NCBI GenBank assembly: GCA_036897525.1
Contig: JAYMTJ010000101.1
Span: 1-28,899 of the forward strand
Length of the DNA stretch: 28,899 nt
From: Pelargonium x hortorum
Taxonomy: Eukaryota > Streptophyta > Magnoliopsida > Geraniales > Geraniaceae
Direction of reading: 5' to 3'
This document shows positions 10,380 to 22,198 of this stretch, one piece after another. Positions within the stretch are counted from its first letter, which is position 1. Each line of letters begins with the position of its first letter. The notes beneath the pieces were generated by a model that was not told the DNA's origin, made no database searches, and saw only the letters and a program-made list of their open reading frames with translations. The position numbers and the translations under genes were made by a program.

Positions 10380-12019
10380 TAATGAAAAAATTAGTAATGA
10401 TAATGGTAGAGGACTCCTACATTATAGATTATAAAAAAGCGGGTTTACTAAGGATAAGCAGGAATCCATATTTAATCCTTTTTTTGTTCTCTAACCAGGC
10501 CTTTCCGGCATAACCTTGAGTAACTATAATAGATTCCCGGAGGATTTCCACAACGAAAAATGAAACCTCAAGCCTTTTCTATACTGAGTTTTTTTTCATC
10601 GCTTTACATACAGGGCAGGACTCTCTCGTCACAGGGTACTGCGTTTAATTAAGAGGAATCTCTTGTAAAATAATTCAAGAAGGGCAAGGGCCCTTTACTC
10701 TTTTCTAATAAGAAAAAGTATCTTTCTTTGTTAGAAATCGCTATGGCGGAGCCTCTACTATAATTCAAAGAAAGGGGCTTTGTGCTATTTGAATCTGGGT
10801 CCATTTAGGATCTAGTCTCGGGATAAAAAAAATGCTCTAGCCATCCTCAAAAGTTACCAGCTTATATTATAAGAAGTCCTTTGATTCGTTATTTTCTTAT
10901 TTGGTTATTTTATTTGATACTTAATTTGAGTTTGACACGCGAGATACTAATATCCGACAATAGTACAAAAAGAAATGGGGTGGCTAATTTTGTCTATGCT
11001 ATATGACTTTTTTTAAGAAAACGAGCGCTAAGCTACTTACGAGAAGAAACAGACACTCTTTCCAGTTAGTGTGTCCCTCCCACTCACCTGTAAACTCAGA
11101 TATACCCAATTCTAGACTCTATTGTTGTTTGGCTCCTCTATGATCTTGGAAATGGATCTATATCGACGATTTTTATATGTTCTGTTTTTAGCTATGCTTT
11201 TTTGAAATCAAAAGGGAGTTAGTTCTTCTTACTAGTACAAAGAAGAAGGAATTCTTTTTATAAGGTTTCAAATCAAGAGATGTACCTCTTTTCCGGGTAG
11301 GTGGGGTTCTTAGGAGACTTAGACAAAGATTTGACAGGATTTCTTTATAGAATCAAAAGCTGTAATTCCTGCTTTAGTGGGTCCTATTCAATTCAGTCTT
11401 TTATAGAAAGTCAAATTCCTTCCATAGTTCAAATATGGGTTTGTTATAGGTTTCAGTCTTGATAAACTTTATCAGAATGGAGTTCTTTCTTCTCATTTTG
11501 AGGAAACCTTCTACCAGAATTGAGAAAGACCCCGAATGAAGCTGGCACAAAAGCTAAATACAAAGCTATAGAACCTTTCTATTTGTTCCTTTTGGTTTGG
11601 GATGAGTCTAACTTCTAAATAGAAATTCTAATAGAAAGAGTGTCTATAAATCAGATATTGTGCATTCTATAAAGTATTATACCCTTAAAAACGGAATTCA
11701 AACAAAAGGGAATGGAATTCAAAAAGGAATTTTAAAAGATATACAAAATAAATGGCAACCACCATGATATAAATAAATAAATATAGGATTTCTTAAAAAT
11801 TCAAGGAAAGCGTCTTATAGATTGTTAATATACAAGTTAACCCCAGACAAGAAAGAGTAAGTAAATACGTGCTAATTTATCAGTTACAACAATAAGCTAT
11901 TCCACTACACAAATGAAACCTCTTTTTAATAAATAAAAGCTTTGCACCTTTTAGAGGTTAGAGACCCTTATTTCTTACTTGACAAGGAAGTTCTCGACTT
12001 TTATATTAAAAAATACTGT

Positions 12020-12030
12020 GAGGAATCCTC
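12020..12030. repeat. GGAATCC-centred palindrome
   Basis: GAGGAATCCTC is one of four palindromes built around GGAATCC. The others are 10331-10343, 23460-23470 and 28733-28743. Confidence 0.3.
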
Positions 12031-12946
12031 CAACCTCAAAAAGGAATAATATTGGATTAGCCGGAGTCGAGAAAACTGGTTGATTAAAATAAAAGAGTCT
12101 TGGGTTTTCCCTCCAGCAGCAGCATATCAATCCAAATTTTGGGGGCTGAAGTCAGGGGGTAATATAATATACTGACATTTGGGGTTCTAGACTCTATTTT
12201 AAAGACCATTCTCTTAGACTTGGAATATACGACTATAGTAAGGAGTAGTATATAATACTTAATTATTGACGGGTAAGGGACAACTATTATCGTGACAGTA
12301 TTTTAGTGTTTCCTAGTATGAACTAGGGTTAAGGAGTGTGGGATTTACGTCGTGCAAAAACTCTTTATAAACAGTTTATAGTACTTTGACTTAATAGATA
12401 GATTCTTAAAATCCACACTAATTATAAGATGTACAAATAAATATGCACCTAGTTAGGTAAATGTTAACCCTAAACCGGATTTTTAGGTATCAGAATGAAT
12501 CCCTTAAATTTAAATCGAAAGAACAAGATTCTTAAGGAGTATCTTTGCGCCCCTCTACATATGAAAAATGAATAGCAACAAAAAAATCTCTAAAATTTTT
12601 TTAAGGACAAAGATTGAAATTCTTAATTCTTCGAAATAGGTTCTAAAGGTACTTTACTTTACACTGTATTAAAACCGGGACAGGATTGCTATCTCAGCCA
12701 AATTTTTCAATGGAACCTATTCTATTACCAAGTCATACTTTTTTTTGTAACTTATACTTTTTAACCAGGTTTTTGAAAAGAAACAAGTTGGCCTAATGAA
12801 ATGAAAAAAGAAGTAATAAAGGGTTTCTGACTTAGATTTCTTTGATAGAAATTCCATACACAAATTAGTAAAAAAACTAGACGACCCCTACATTTTGAAT
12901 TTTTGGGGTTTGAAACAATGTCTTTATATAATTTATAAGACTACGA

Positions 12947-12965
12947 CCCGTATTCTGTGAACGGG
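12947..12965. repeat. GC-stem hairpin
   Basis: CCCGT (12947-12951) pairs with ACGGG (12961-12965) over a 9-base loop. It is a GC-rich stem in AT-rich surroundings. No T-run follows. Confidence 0.3.
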
Positions 12966-13208
12966 AAGAGTGTAATGTATAAATTGACTTATATGTAATA
13001 TAGATTATTACAAAGAGGGATCAGTTATTTAAGTGTGACAAGTTTTTATCCTCTCCTCACAATAGCAATTAAATACTTTAGCCCTTTTAATGCCTGCTCA
13101 AAAAAAGCAGCTCACCAAAACAAAACTTCATAGGGATCCATAAGGGAAAAGTGCGAAGCAGTCGTCTTGAAAAAGACATTTGACATTATAAATCTAGTAC
13201 TAGCATAA

Positions 13209-13230
13209 CCCAGCCATTGATTGGCTAGGG
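13209..13230. repeat. 8-bp hairpin with one bulge
   Basis: CCCAGCCA (13209-13216) pairs with TGGCTAGGG (13222-13230) over a TTGAT loop, giving 8 base pairs with a single bulged A at 13227. It is one of the more stable folds in the window. Plant mitochondrial transcript ends often use such stem-loops, but no transcript unit is visible here. Confidence 0.45.
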
Positions 13231-15459
13231 AAATACCAAGTTCTAAATATTTATATAGGGCCTACACTAAACCAGAAGTACAGATTTCTGACTAGAGTAA
13301 AAAATCCTATTTGGACTATACCTATATACTTGTTACCGGTGTTTGCTTTGATTCAGATATTCATTATTAGACATCAAATTATGGAAGTCCCTGGTGTTCT
13401 ATAAAATAAAGGATCCTACCTAATTGCATGAATTACAGAACCCTTAATTATTCTCGTTTTCAGGGGGAACTTGCTGAAACAAGGCCCTTTCTTACTAGCT
13501 ACTTCTCCCTCTAAAATATATCCTAAGGATCCTAGAGGATAACTAATTCGAGCCAGGGAATCAATCCCACCATTTTCTAGGATCTGCTTTAATAATTTAA
13601 GTAAAGTAAAAGAGTCTAGTCGAGGGGGGCCGCTCTTGTTGTAGTCAAAGATACTAAATATCTAGTCTTCTTAGTTTGTTTAGGATTTTTTTTTTAAGAA
13701 GTAATACCTGTTATCTTGTGGAACGTATACTCAGTTTTTATATAAGAATCGATAACAGAATATAAAGTGATACCAGACAGCAGCCCCTACATTCTATTAT
13801 TTAGTTCTTCCCAATAAGCATAAGGAGTAACTTTTTCAAAATTTTACAGTGTTAAAGCTCCTCCTTTCGAAGTAAGGAAAACCGCTTTTTGGTACTTTTA
13901 TATAAAAGAAATTTGTTTCAGCAATTTTGTTATGGAGAGACCTGCCGGATACTCTGTATTTATCGGGGACCCTCGACTGGGTATTATGCGGATGCAAGTA
14001 AACGGCTTCCTTGATAAAGACACCGGATCAAATAGAGATTATAAAAATGTAGAATCCTTTATTTTATTAGAGTATAGAAAAGCGTTCCGGTTTAGTGAAA
14101 AGAAGAGATTCTTTCGAAGTCAATCCGTGTGGTAAAAATAAGGTGTTCTCCACTAGGATATTGATTATCTTGAGCAGAAGTTCAAAATACACTAAATATG
14201 GTTAGCACTTAGTATGAGGGGCTCCGTAGGCCTTGTAGGAGCGGGCGAAAGTCTTCCCTTGGTTTTTAGGAGTACCCCGAACTCCTTAGCTAACCGAAAA
14301 GCTTAGTATATCCTATTATATTTAAGATTAAGCTGCAGACTAACTAAGAAAGCTAGGGCCCATAAGACAGCAAGTACGAATAAGGTAAGCAAGCAGAGGA
14401 GTAAGAAGTAAATCAACGGGGTTCCACTTTATTCTAAAATAAGGCAATAAGAGCTTAACCCTTCCACGTTAGCTTTTCTCGGAGTTAGGTAAAGTAACAA
14501 AGTCGAGGGACCCTTTTTGTACTTTTCAATTCCAAAATATATAATTATATTATTAATAACGTATACTTATAAAACACTATAATATCTATTACTTACTAGA
14601 TAACTACACCGCCTCGATTAGATTAGCTCTTCCTTCTATTGATGACTGGCTATTGGCTCGGTGTATTCCTTAATTCATGTATATCCTTTAGCTCGCATTA
14701 CAAAGACAGAAATCCAAAAAAGAGAATAGAACCTGTTATCCTAAATTACCGGCTAAACATCAGTAAATACTTCCTATAAATAAATACTCAAATATTATAT
14801 GAATACGAATTAAAAAAATCCTCCTCTAGAAAAGGACCCGTGTATCAAAATAGAGTTGCTAAGTTCAGAGCAAGACACTCCTTTAGGGATTGATTATAGT
14901 CTATCAGATTATATAAACTTTACAAAGGAATATACCTTACTCCCGATTAACAGTAGCCAAAGAGAGTTCTTCTATTATATTTATATTATATATACTATGC
15001 AAAAATAAGCTAAGCTTAGTTGGACTGTCTTTGTTTATTAAATTGCGAATATTTTCTTAATCTAAGGGTCTTTTTGGACTACCTAGGTATTATATTAATA
15101 TTCCTGTGGAACTTTGACAAATAAAGTTTTTGTTCTTCTGCTTTTTGCTTGAAATCCATAACTGTGCAACCGAGGATTACTTTTATTATATCCCCTGATC
15201 TTTGAACAAACACAACTAGTAACTGACTTCATTCCTCTCTGTACCGTATACTAAAGCCAATATTGTACCAATTTCAAGAATATAAACTTACAAAAGGATC
15301 CCGTTTCCTCAAACCCTAACACTGATGAATATAATTCAAAACTATTCACAGCAACCTGTTTAGGGTGCAACATGTACAAGGTTCAAGACGGAATTGAGAG
15401 AAGGGGGAAATTTAAGAGAGTATAATGAATACACCTACTTACGTGATAACCACCAACTG
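13231..15459. other. Gene-free AT-rich stretch
   Basis: No gene recognised. The ATG frame 13932-14135 encodes a 67-residue, charged peptide (MERPAGYSVF at its start) without recognisable domain and of chance length. A TA-rich block lies at about 14535-14600 and another at about 14970-15000. A hairpin with GCTCC (14221-14225) and GGAGC (14238-14242) encloses AGGCCT. Confidence 0.5.
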
Positions 15460-15860
15460 CTTACTTTGTTTCTTATTCAGACTCCTACTTGCTTTTTGAA
15501 TCTCTATCTATATAACCTGATTCTTTATACCCTGTTTCTTACTCTTATTCTCTACCTTTCTTATGCGCTATATTCTGCTGACTCTGTATCTCTATCTTCA
15601 CTAAGAGTCTTATGAGCCGGACTTGCCGCTATTGTCTTCCTCTTACAGCCTGTGTAGCCAGAATCTTACTACTCTTGTTAGCAAGTAATACAAGTAGTAT
15701 TAGAATACCTAACTAGTATAAGAGTTTTTTTTGTCTTATATTATTAGTATCTCCTTATTTAATAGTAATTAACTGGACAGTAATAGGTACATAATAAGTA
15801 TAGAGATAAAGAGTCCTAGTTATAGATTGTACTGTTTAAAGGAGCTTACATCCTCGATAA
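15460..15860. repeat. Cryptically simple module C
   Basis: The stretch at about 15470-15605 is pyrimidine-rich, repeating TCTTA, CTCTA and CTGTAT words. It includes GACTCTGTATC, also found in module A (GACTCTGTATCGG near 5780). About 15660-15860 is TAG/TATTA-rich with a T8 run. The 73-codon frame 15394-15615 and its leucine/tyrosine richness come from this low-complexity sequence. Confidence 0.4.
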
Positions 15861-17442
15861 GAGGGCTGCTATATATATCCATAATAAACCAGAAAAGCTT
15901 TGGCTTAATAGAATTTCTTAGTCTTGACCTATTCCTATTTGTTCTCATTTGAGGTTTTTGAAAGTTATAGAACTTCAAAAAGGGGTTTCCTTTGGATTAT
16001 CTTACTAGGACCGATTTGTCCCGTGGTATTGAAATGGAGTTACTCTAGTAAGTCTTGTAATTTATATGATATTATATTCTTATTAAGAGATATAACCCTG
16101 TTAGAGAGGACCCGTTGCTTGTATGAATATAAATATGAAAATGAAAAGAGCTGGTTTGAACTAACGAAATTCATAGATTTTAAACTAACTTCTAGTATTG
16201 ATAAGTTAAAGGGAGCTGCCTAAAAATACTATACTTTATCCTGATTGGTTAGATTCACAGAAAGAAGTCGCTTAGAAGTTATTTAGTCTTGTTCATACGA
16301 AAAAAACATTTTATCAAAATGAAATGCTTTTTTTTTTCTTTTTATTGTTATTTCTCTTATTTGACTTCTTAAAAGTTGAGTTACACTCTGCCCCACTCAG
16401 TAAAATGCTATTATTTTTTTTGTATATACTAATAAAGTCTCTTGTTATATTAGGTTAAGTGTCCGGTCCGGCTGTCGTTTAACCAACCAGTCGAACTCAA
16501 TGCAGTATTAATAAGTATATTTGTTACGTATAAGTAGTTTCATAATTGTATATAGGAGATATGGAACAAAACGTTTTGGCTTTTTAGATAATTTGGATTG
16601 ATTCTACCTTCTGCAGGGAATAAGAGAGCGCAGGTACCCATTAAAAGAGAGCCTTTCATAGACGGGCACAGAAAGAAAAAAGGACGTGTGACTCGGAAAT
16701 CCTAATAATTTCATTTCCTTATTTTATTCTCGAACTACTGACATTCCATTCAAATAATGCCATGCCGTTACACCAACATTCCAGTCCAATTTCTCTGCTC
16801 TACCAATCTCTAAAGCCCTCGTTTTTCCTGGCTGGGCTTATCCTTATCTTCAGTATAGATTCTTCCACTCCTACAGATACTATTGCTACAAATTGAAAGA
16901 GTTCTTATCTAAGTGATTCTGTTCTTTAAACCCTTTAACACAGAATTTCATGAAATTCTCGAACTTAAAGGAAAAGAAGACTTGTTTGTGAACTCCTAAA
17001 TACACTTATTCTCAGGAACTTCTAAGATGAAGAATTCCTAAATATAGTTACAACACAAGACAAGGAACAAGAGCTACAACAAGAGACAAGCCTAAACAAC
17101 AATCCGAAATACTAGGTAGGAGTATCCGGTCGTCTGGTCTAAGGAAAAGCTACCATTGAGTCCTAAATAAACTAGGGGAAATAGGAATATACTAGACTCT
17201 AAAATCCCCTAATTCAGTACACTAAGCTAAGGCCTATTAATTAATGTCCTAGAGATATATTGACTTGCTTCGATAGAAAGAATTAATTGGAGAATTCCTC
17301 TTGCTTATCAGTAAGGTATATGCCTTATGAGATAAATGAGTAAGTCCCTCTACCTGACTGTAGCCTCGCGGAGGGAAGGTAAAGTATTATGGTTTAAGGA
17401 ACAGACATGAACACATTAGGACACCCAATATCATATTCATAA
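15861..17442. other. Gene-free stretch
   Basis: No gene recognised. The 100-codon plus frame 15924-16223 starts at TTG and contains no ATG, so I do not call it. CCGGTCCGG at 16463-16471 is a small GC cluster. About 17040-17095 is a CA/GA-rich tract with several ACAAGA words, and it contains the 12-mer shared with 160-171. Confidence 0.5.
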
Positions 17443-17585
17443 GCCTTAGACTTAGCACTAGGCCAAGCTGGAGGAGCCCTTGTTGCAGTAGCAGTTGTAG
17501 CTGTATCGGTATCTGTAGCGGTCTCTGTAGCAGTATCAGGAGGAGTACTAACTAGAAGAGGAGGAACCTGAGTAAGAGTATTCCC
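17443..17585 (+). repeat. GTA-NNN hexamer-like tract, module D
   Basis: From about 17485 to 17545 the plus strand alternates GTA/GTT/GTC with GCN or TCN triplets. The open frame 17443-17571 would read as an alternating Val-Ala/Ser tract flanked by Gly-Gly, then a TGA. It has no ATG and is short, so I treat it as cryptic simple sequence rather than a gene. It shares GTAGCAGTATCAG with 6773-6785. Confidence 0.45.
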
Positions 17586-17613
17586 TAGTAGCTAATAGGA
17601 GCTACTATAGTAG
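17586..17613. repeat. 8-bp hairpin overlapping a 12-bp palindrome
   Basis: TAGTAGCT (17586-17593) pairs perfectly with AGCTACTA (17600-17607) over a 6-base loop. The 3' arm overlaps the perfect palindrome CTACTATAGTAG (17602-17613), so two alternative folds compete. It marks the boundary between the triplet tract and the TA-rich tract that follows (17614-17790). Confidence 0.5.
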
Positions 17614-17790
17614 TCGATTATAGAGATATATATTATATTCTTGTATATGTATTATAGTAATTGATATACTATATTAGTTCTATTTCTATATTATAGTAAG
17701 TAGTCTTAGTATTAGATATATAAGATAGGTATTCTTTTATATTAGTTCTAATGGAAGAAGTATTAACTGAGTAGGAGAATCTTTATTCAG

Positions 17791-17830
17791 TAAGTATACC
17801 TTCTCTTCTATAAGTATACCTTCTCTTCTA
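17791..17830 (+). repeat. Perfect 20-bp tandem duplication
   Basis: TAAGTATACCTTCTCTTCTA occurs twice head to tail (17791-17810 and 17811-17830) without a mismatch. It is the only exact tandem repeat of this size I found. Its identity suggests a recent duplication or length polymorphism. Confidence 0.9.
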
Positions 17831-18363
17831 TTGGTAAGGATAATTCCTCATGTGCTATGTAGTTTATGGGCTAGGCTAATGAGGATCAAAACCTTGAAGA
17901 TAGATATCAGAAGGAAGACTTTTGACCGAGTAACCCTTCTTGGCATTTTGGCTCTAATTTAAGTAAGGGCTCCTTAGATAGAATAAAACGAACCTCCTTT
18001 TTAGTAGTTTTTGAGTTAAGCTTACGATAAAAACACCCCCGCGTACTTGTTTTCCCTTTATAGAGATGCCTTCTTTAGGTGCCTTAAATTGAAAAGGGAG
18101 CACCTTGCTTGAGACTCTCTAGCTTTGGCAAAGCAGATTTTCTGGATAAATCTCCTCAAAGCAAAATTCCTATTATATTTAAATTAAAAAAATTTGACTA
18201 ATAAATTTCTTTTAACGGATACTTGGATATTTTTGAGTTAGTTAAGACTTCTGAACGTGAATGCTATAGATATTGACTCCCCTTTTTAAGTAAGCAGTAA
18301 CTTTTTTTTACCTCAGTCACTTTCCTTGCTAAAAGACTAGGTTTAACTATAACTAAAGTAGAA
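17831..18363. other. Gene-free stretch
   Basis: Nothing recognisable. It is mixed AT-rich DNA with T-runs near 18304-18310. No frame of interest. Confidence 0.5.
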
Positions 18364-18438
18364 TGCTCGCTAAGTGGATTTGAACCTACGTCTCCCGGTT
18401 TTGAATACTTGTGTTATACCGAACTAAAGTAAACGAGT
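18364..18438 (-). pseudogene. tRNA-Trp-like element, UCA anticodon
   Basis: Read on the minus strand, this has full tRNA layout: acceptor 7, spacer TA, D-stem 4, D-loop 9, D-stem 4, one base, anticodon arm 5-7-5, variable loop 5, T-arm 5-7-5, one extra T, acceptor 7. The D-loop (AGTTCGGTA) and T-arm start (GTAGG-TTCAAAT-CC) are, from memory, identical to plastid-type tRNA-Trp; I estimate about two-thirds identity overall. The anticodon position reads UCA rather than CCA. Acceptor strands ACTCGTT (18432-18438) and AGCGAGC (18365-18371) pair at 6 of 7 positions, counting one G-U, although their sequence differs from plastid tRNA-Trp. The anticodon stem (CAAGT/ACCGG) pairs at only 3 of 5 positions, the D-stem at 2 of 4 and the T-stem at 3 of 5 counting G-U. 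It is most likely a decayed tRNA-Trp pseudogene. A divergent working tRNA is less likely, though the paired acceptor argues for caution. Confidence 0.55.
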
Positions 18439-18586
18439 TTTCTATATCTACTGATATATGAAATTGGATGGTTTACGCTTTTCGTATCCGGTTTATGATA
18501 AGCATAAGGATACCCTTTATCAGAAATGGAGGCTAAAAAACGGATATCAAAGGAAAGGGAGCTTCTTCATAATGTAACTAAACCAT

Positions 18587-18608
18587 AATTAATTAATTAA
18601 TTAATTAA
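18587..18608. repeat. (AATT)n microsatellite
   Basis: Five perfect AATT units plus AA. The sequence is self-complementary and could extrude a small cruciform. Likely slippage-prone. Confidence 0.85.
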
Positions 18609-20621
18609 AACAGCTCAAACCAAATCTTTCTAAGTCCTAATTTCTATTGGATTCATGCGACTAGAATATATTTTATAGTAGACTCGTTTAATTACACACA
18701 GGTAATTTAACTTAAATCTTTTATATAATGGGTTCAAATAGAAAGCCCTTTTCCTTCGTTTATAATTACAATATGGAATTCCTTATTGTATAAGATGCTA
18801 AATGCTCTTGTAACTAAGAGCAAATCAATTTGTGTAAAAGCTACTCCATCCTAGTTTAACTATACATCTTTTCTTCACTGAAAACGACCCTAGGAATGAG
18901 AGATCTAATCTAAGGCTTATGAAAAAAAGCTTTCCTATTAACTTAGTAAAAGTCAACTTTGTCAAATAGCAAGAGTTTTTTTAATAGCGTTGCGATAACA
19001 AGCACTTAAGCACTAAGGTTAGATAAAAAGAGAGCTATAGTAGCTATAAAATATCTATAAACAGAAAAGCATACATAGCAGTAGGTACACAATACGAAGG
19101 TAAAAAAGTATTAGAAAAGGGGATTCTGTATGAGAAAAGGAAATTAGTACTTTTGGTTTAATAATAAAGAAAGGCTTTTTCAATATTACTATAACTATTT
19201 ATTAAAAAATGGGAATGAGCTGAAGAGCGTGCGGTAAGTTAAGTGAAGGAATATGCTATACTACATATAATTAACTTCGGGTTGGCTTTTTTATAAGTTA
19301 GGAAAATAACGTGACTTTTTTTAGTCAGTGAAAAAAGAGGCGAGTTGGAGTTCTTCAATTCAAGATGAAGTTTTAGTATAGCAATAAGGAAATAGTTTAT
19401 GATATAAATTGTAACCTGTAACCTAAGGGCTCTCAATGTATATACAGGGGCACGTTGAGAGATTAATCATTGAGCAACCTTTGTTAGTTTCATTTCCACT
19501 CAAATTAAAGATGAGCGTCAGTTACTCGGGTGCTAGTACTTGTAGATAAAAAGCCCTGCGTTGTCCTTGAATAAACAGGGTAGGTACTTATAGAGTGTTC
19601 CGCTAGGACCCGTGTAACAGGACCCTTTGCTTTGCTAATATGGAAACCCTTAGGAATAGAATAGTAGCCCGCAGCTGTGCCTTGTAAAAAGAAAAAAGAA
19701 TATTGTCTACGGCGGGTTCTATTGCTCTAGTCGCTTATAGATGTACTCTTGGAACATCGTATGTATTTTAAGGACTTCCGTTTGAGCAAAAAGGGAAAGC
19801 AAATTGAGAGTGTTTTTATGTAAAACACGATTTGCGGAAATTCTGGAATTATATTAGATTTTCTTATTCTTCTCTTATTAATTTATAGCAAATTTAGGAC
19901 TCGTTTTATTGACAAGACTTTACTTTATAGTTAGTCCGAGGAAGTTTTTTCCAAAAAAGCTTTAGCTAGGCTAGGTATGGGTAGGTTTTTTTTAATTCTA
20001 GAAATGCGCTAAGCTCCGATTCTACTTTTCGTGAGGTATCGGGCTATATAGATTTCTTTTTTTTTTGTATTAGAGTAGAGAGTACAATTTCATTATTTTT
20101 ACATTTTAGTTGTACTTTTAAGAGTAAGGGAGCCCTTGAAAGAGGTAGAAAACCTTTGACTCCATAAATTGCTAAACCCTGCGGTGTGTAAGTACCTGGT
20201 GAGTAAAACTCATTCTATGATGTTTTGGAACAAAGCTTTATTTATAGAATGGGGTGCGAGTAAGGTTGAATTTTAACAATTTGTCTCCATTTATGTATGT
20301 ATCTAAGTGGGTACTTTGGCTGAAAGGTGGAATTCTGTTGACTCATTACCGGCTATACTAGAAGATTAGAACGGGACCTTCATTAACTTAGACAGACTTT
20401 CTGTTGTATTGAATAGTTAGGATATAGATATAGTAAGAAGAGATAGCTTTAGAGTTCGGCTTAGTCAATGGAAGAAGGACTAGACCTTGTCGGTGAAGGA
20501 CACAATCTCACTCTGACACCAGGAACTCGCTCTAAAGAAAGAACTCTAACCGGTAATTCACCCATTCAATCAATCAAACAAAAGAGACCCGCTAAAGGGC
20601 ACTCTAATTCACTATAGAAAC
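18609..20621. other. Gene-free AT-rich stretch
   Basis: No gene recognised. The 65-codon minus frame 19239-19436 is Ile/Leu/Lys-rich and unremarkable. A direct pair AGGACCC (19605-19611, 19619-19625), and a CCCTG/CAGGG stem (19554-19558 with 19576-19580) are the only local structures. From about 20480 the plus strand becomes C-rich. Confidence 0.5.
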
Positions 20622-20651
20622 CCTATCAATTCCCGGTCAATTGAGGAAACC
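20622..20651 (+). repeat. Dispersed repeat TCAATTGAGGAAACC, copy 2
   Basis: CCTATCAAT (20622-20630), the 6-base core TCCCGG, then TCAATTGAGGAAACC (20637-20651). It is the partner of 5200-5228 in direct orientation. Recombination between the two would excise about 15.4 kb as a circle, as happens with longer repeats in plant mitochondria, although 15 exact bases is short for frequent exchange. Confidence 0.6.
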
Positions 20652-22198
20652 TTGTACTTCTAAACCAGACATGTTCCTCTTAGAAAGTGTGCCAGGAAGT
20701 TAGGAAAATGCCACGAACCTTTGCCCTTGCGCTACCATCATCTACTTCTATAATACCTTACTTTCTTTTTCTTCCTAAGGTACAACCCAAACTAAAGGAA
20801 TCTCTATCTTATAAGCTATAACTTCTTAACTGCTAGAGTACTCTAGAGCTATACTCTTTGTAACCTAACCCAGACCTGTGCCGGTAAAGGAGTTCCAGAT
20901 TGTATTCTAATGACATTGACGGTAAAGACTGAAACTGATTCTATGTCTTAGTTGAGTGTATATTCCTAGGACTTTCTATAATATTGTTTAGGAATCTCTG
21001 AATTGGAGATTGTAGCTCTTTGTTGTTTTACGGGTGTTGCTAAAGGAGAGGCTTCAATTCTTTGCTTTGTGTCGGTAAATGAGTTTTTTCTTGATTGACT
21101 AACCGATCCATTTCGGTCTAATGCGGGTACTTTTTTTACTGATTACGAGGGGAGGTGAATGCTGTTGCTGATGGAAAGAATGCCAAGTCAAGAAGGTATT
21201 TAGGATGATATAATAACAATACTGAAAGTCTAGGTAAACTGAATACATAATAACTCTCTTCTTTAATAGCCGGGAAATGAATTGAAGCGTAAGGAAGTCC
21301 TGTACGTACTTATGGATAGTTACTTTTCTAGTTTGTAAGGAAGCACCTATAGCTTAGCTCGGTCATTCATTAACAAAAACAAAGGGAATTGCTTTATTTA
21401 GCATTTTTTTTAAGTACTTCCTTTGTCTTTGTAGAATTGAGAAGTTCTAGTAAATGAAGAGAATTGAAGCTGGAGTAATACAATACATTAGGTACAGGTT
21501 AGAAGACTGGTAACAATATAAGACAGGCCTTTCTTCACCTCTAAGTCTCTTCAAATTTCTGTTTAAGGTCCTAACAAGAAGCGTATATTCTCAAACTGAG
21601 TTATTTTATAGCTATAGCGCTCTAGAAATTCTAACTATCAAGTCAAAGAAAGCTGGGTGGGAAATCTTTGAATTAAGTAAATGAAGTCAAGAATGAAAGC
21701 CTGTTATTCCCATTTTTCTAGCCGTTAAAAGAGATTTTGATTGCTTTTACAAATTAGAATTCTGGGCTGTATCATTTCCAGGTTTTCCAGTTGTAGGTCT
21801 CTTAAGTCTATCTAATTCTTGGGATCCTAAGTCTAACCAGTTTAGGAACGTTTGTTTTGTACATTTGACTCGGAAAACTGGGTATTTCCTATACTTAAAG
21901 ACCTTATCTGTGTCAGTCGAGATAGAATACACTCTTGCGGCTAACCCAACTTAAAAGACACCTGCTGCCTTGATAGCTAAGGAGATCTTGCTAAGGAAAG
22001 TCTGCCAACTAAGAATACCCGAGCAATACCATCACCTACGAGCTCTTAGGGAATTCCTGAACTCCCAATCCTACAAGTCCAGAGTAAGGTCTATCTTTTT
22101 TGTTTCAAGTCAAGCGAGTATTAAGAGAGTTCTAGCGCTGATGAGGTAAGCTCCAGTTGTGAAAGCGGGTCTATTTCTTGTTCTTGAAGATTCTGAAT
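20652..22198. other. Gene-free stretch
   Basis: No gene recognised. The 61-codon minus frame 21747-21932 is of chance length. CTTGGGATCCTAAG at about 21818-21831 is a near-perfect palindrome. The region is rich in GAATT/AAGTC words without clear repeats. Confidence 0.5.

Larger units (their letters stand above)
6858..13208. other. Long gene-free AT-rich stretch
   Basis: I find no gene in these 6.3 kb. ATG frame 7071-7304 (77 codons) and TTG frame 9103-9315 (70 codons, Phe/Leu/Ser-rich from T-rich DNA) are of chance length and match nothing I know. Homopolymers, scattered GTCCC/CCTTT words and several perfect palindromes are the only structure. TTAATTAAGAG at 8654-8664 and 10645-10655 also occurs at 6-16. 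Confidence 0.5.

Noticed and set aside
13932-14135. 67-codon ATG frame beginning MERPAGYSVF
   Set aside because: Soluble, plausible-looking composition but chance length, no homologue recognised and no promoter or neighbour.
15614-15640. GAGCCGGAC as the start of a group II intron domain V
   Set aside because: The matching 3' half of the domain V hairpin is absent, and no exon or domain VI is visible.
15924-16223. 99-residue plus-strand frame
   Set aside because: It starts at TTG, contains no ATG, and its composition follows the T-rich DNA. No family recognised.
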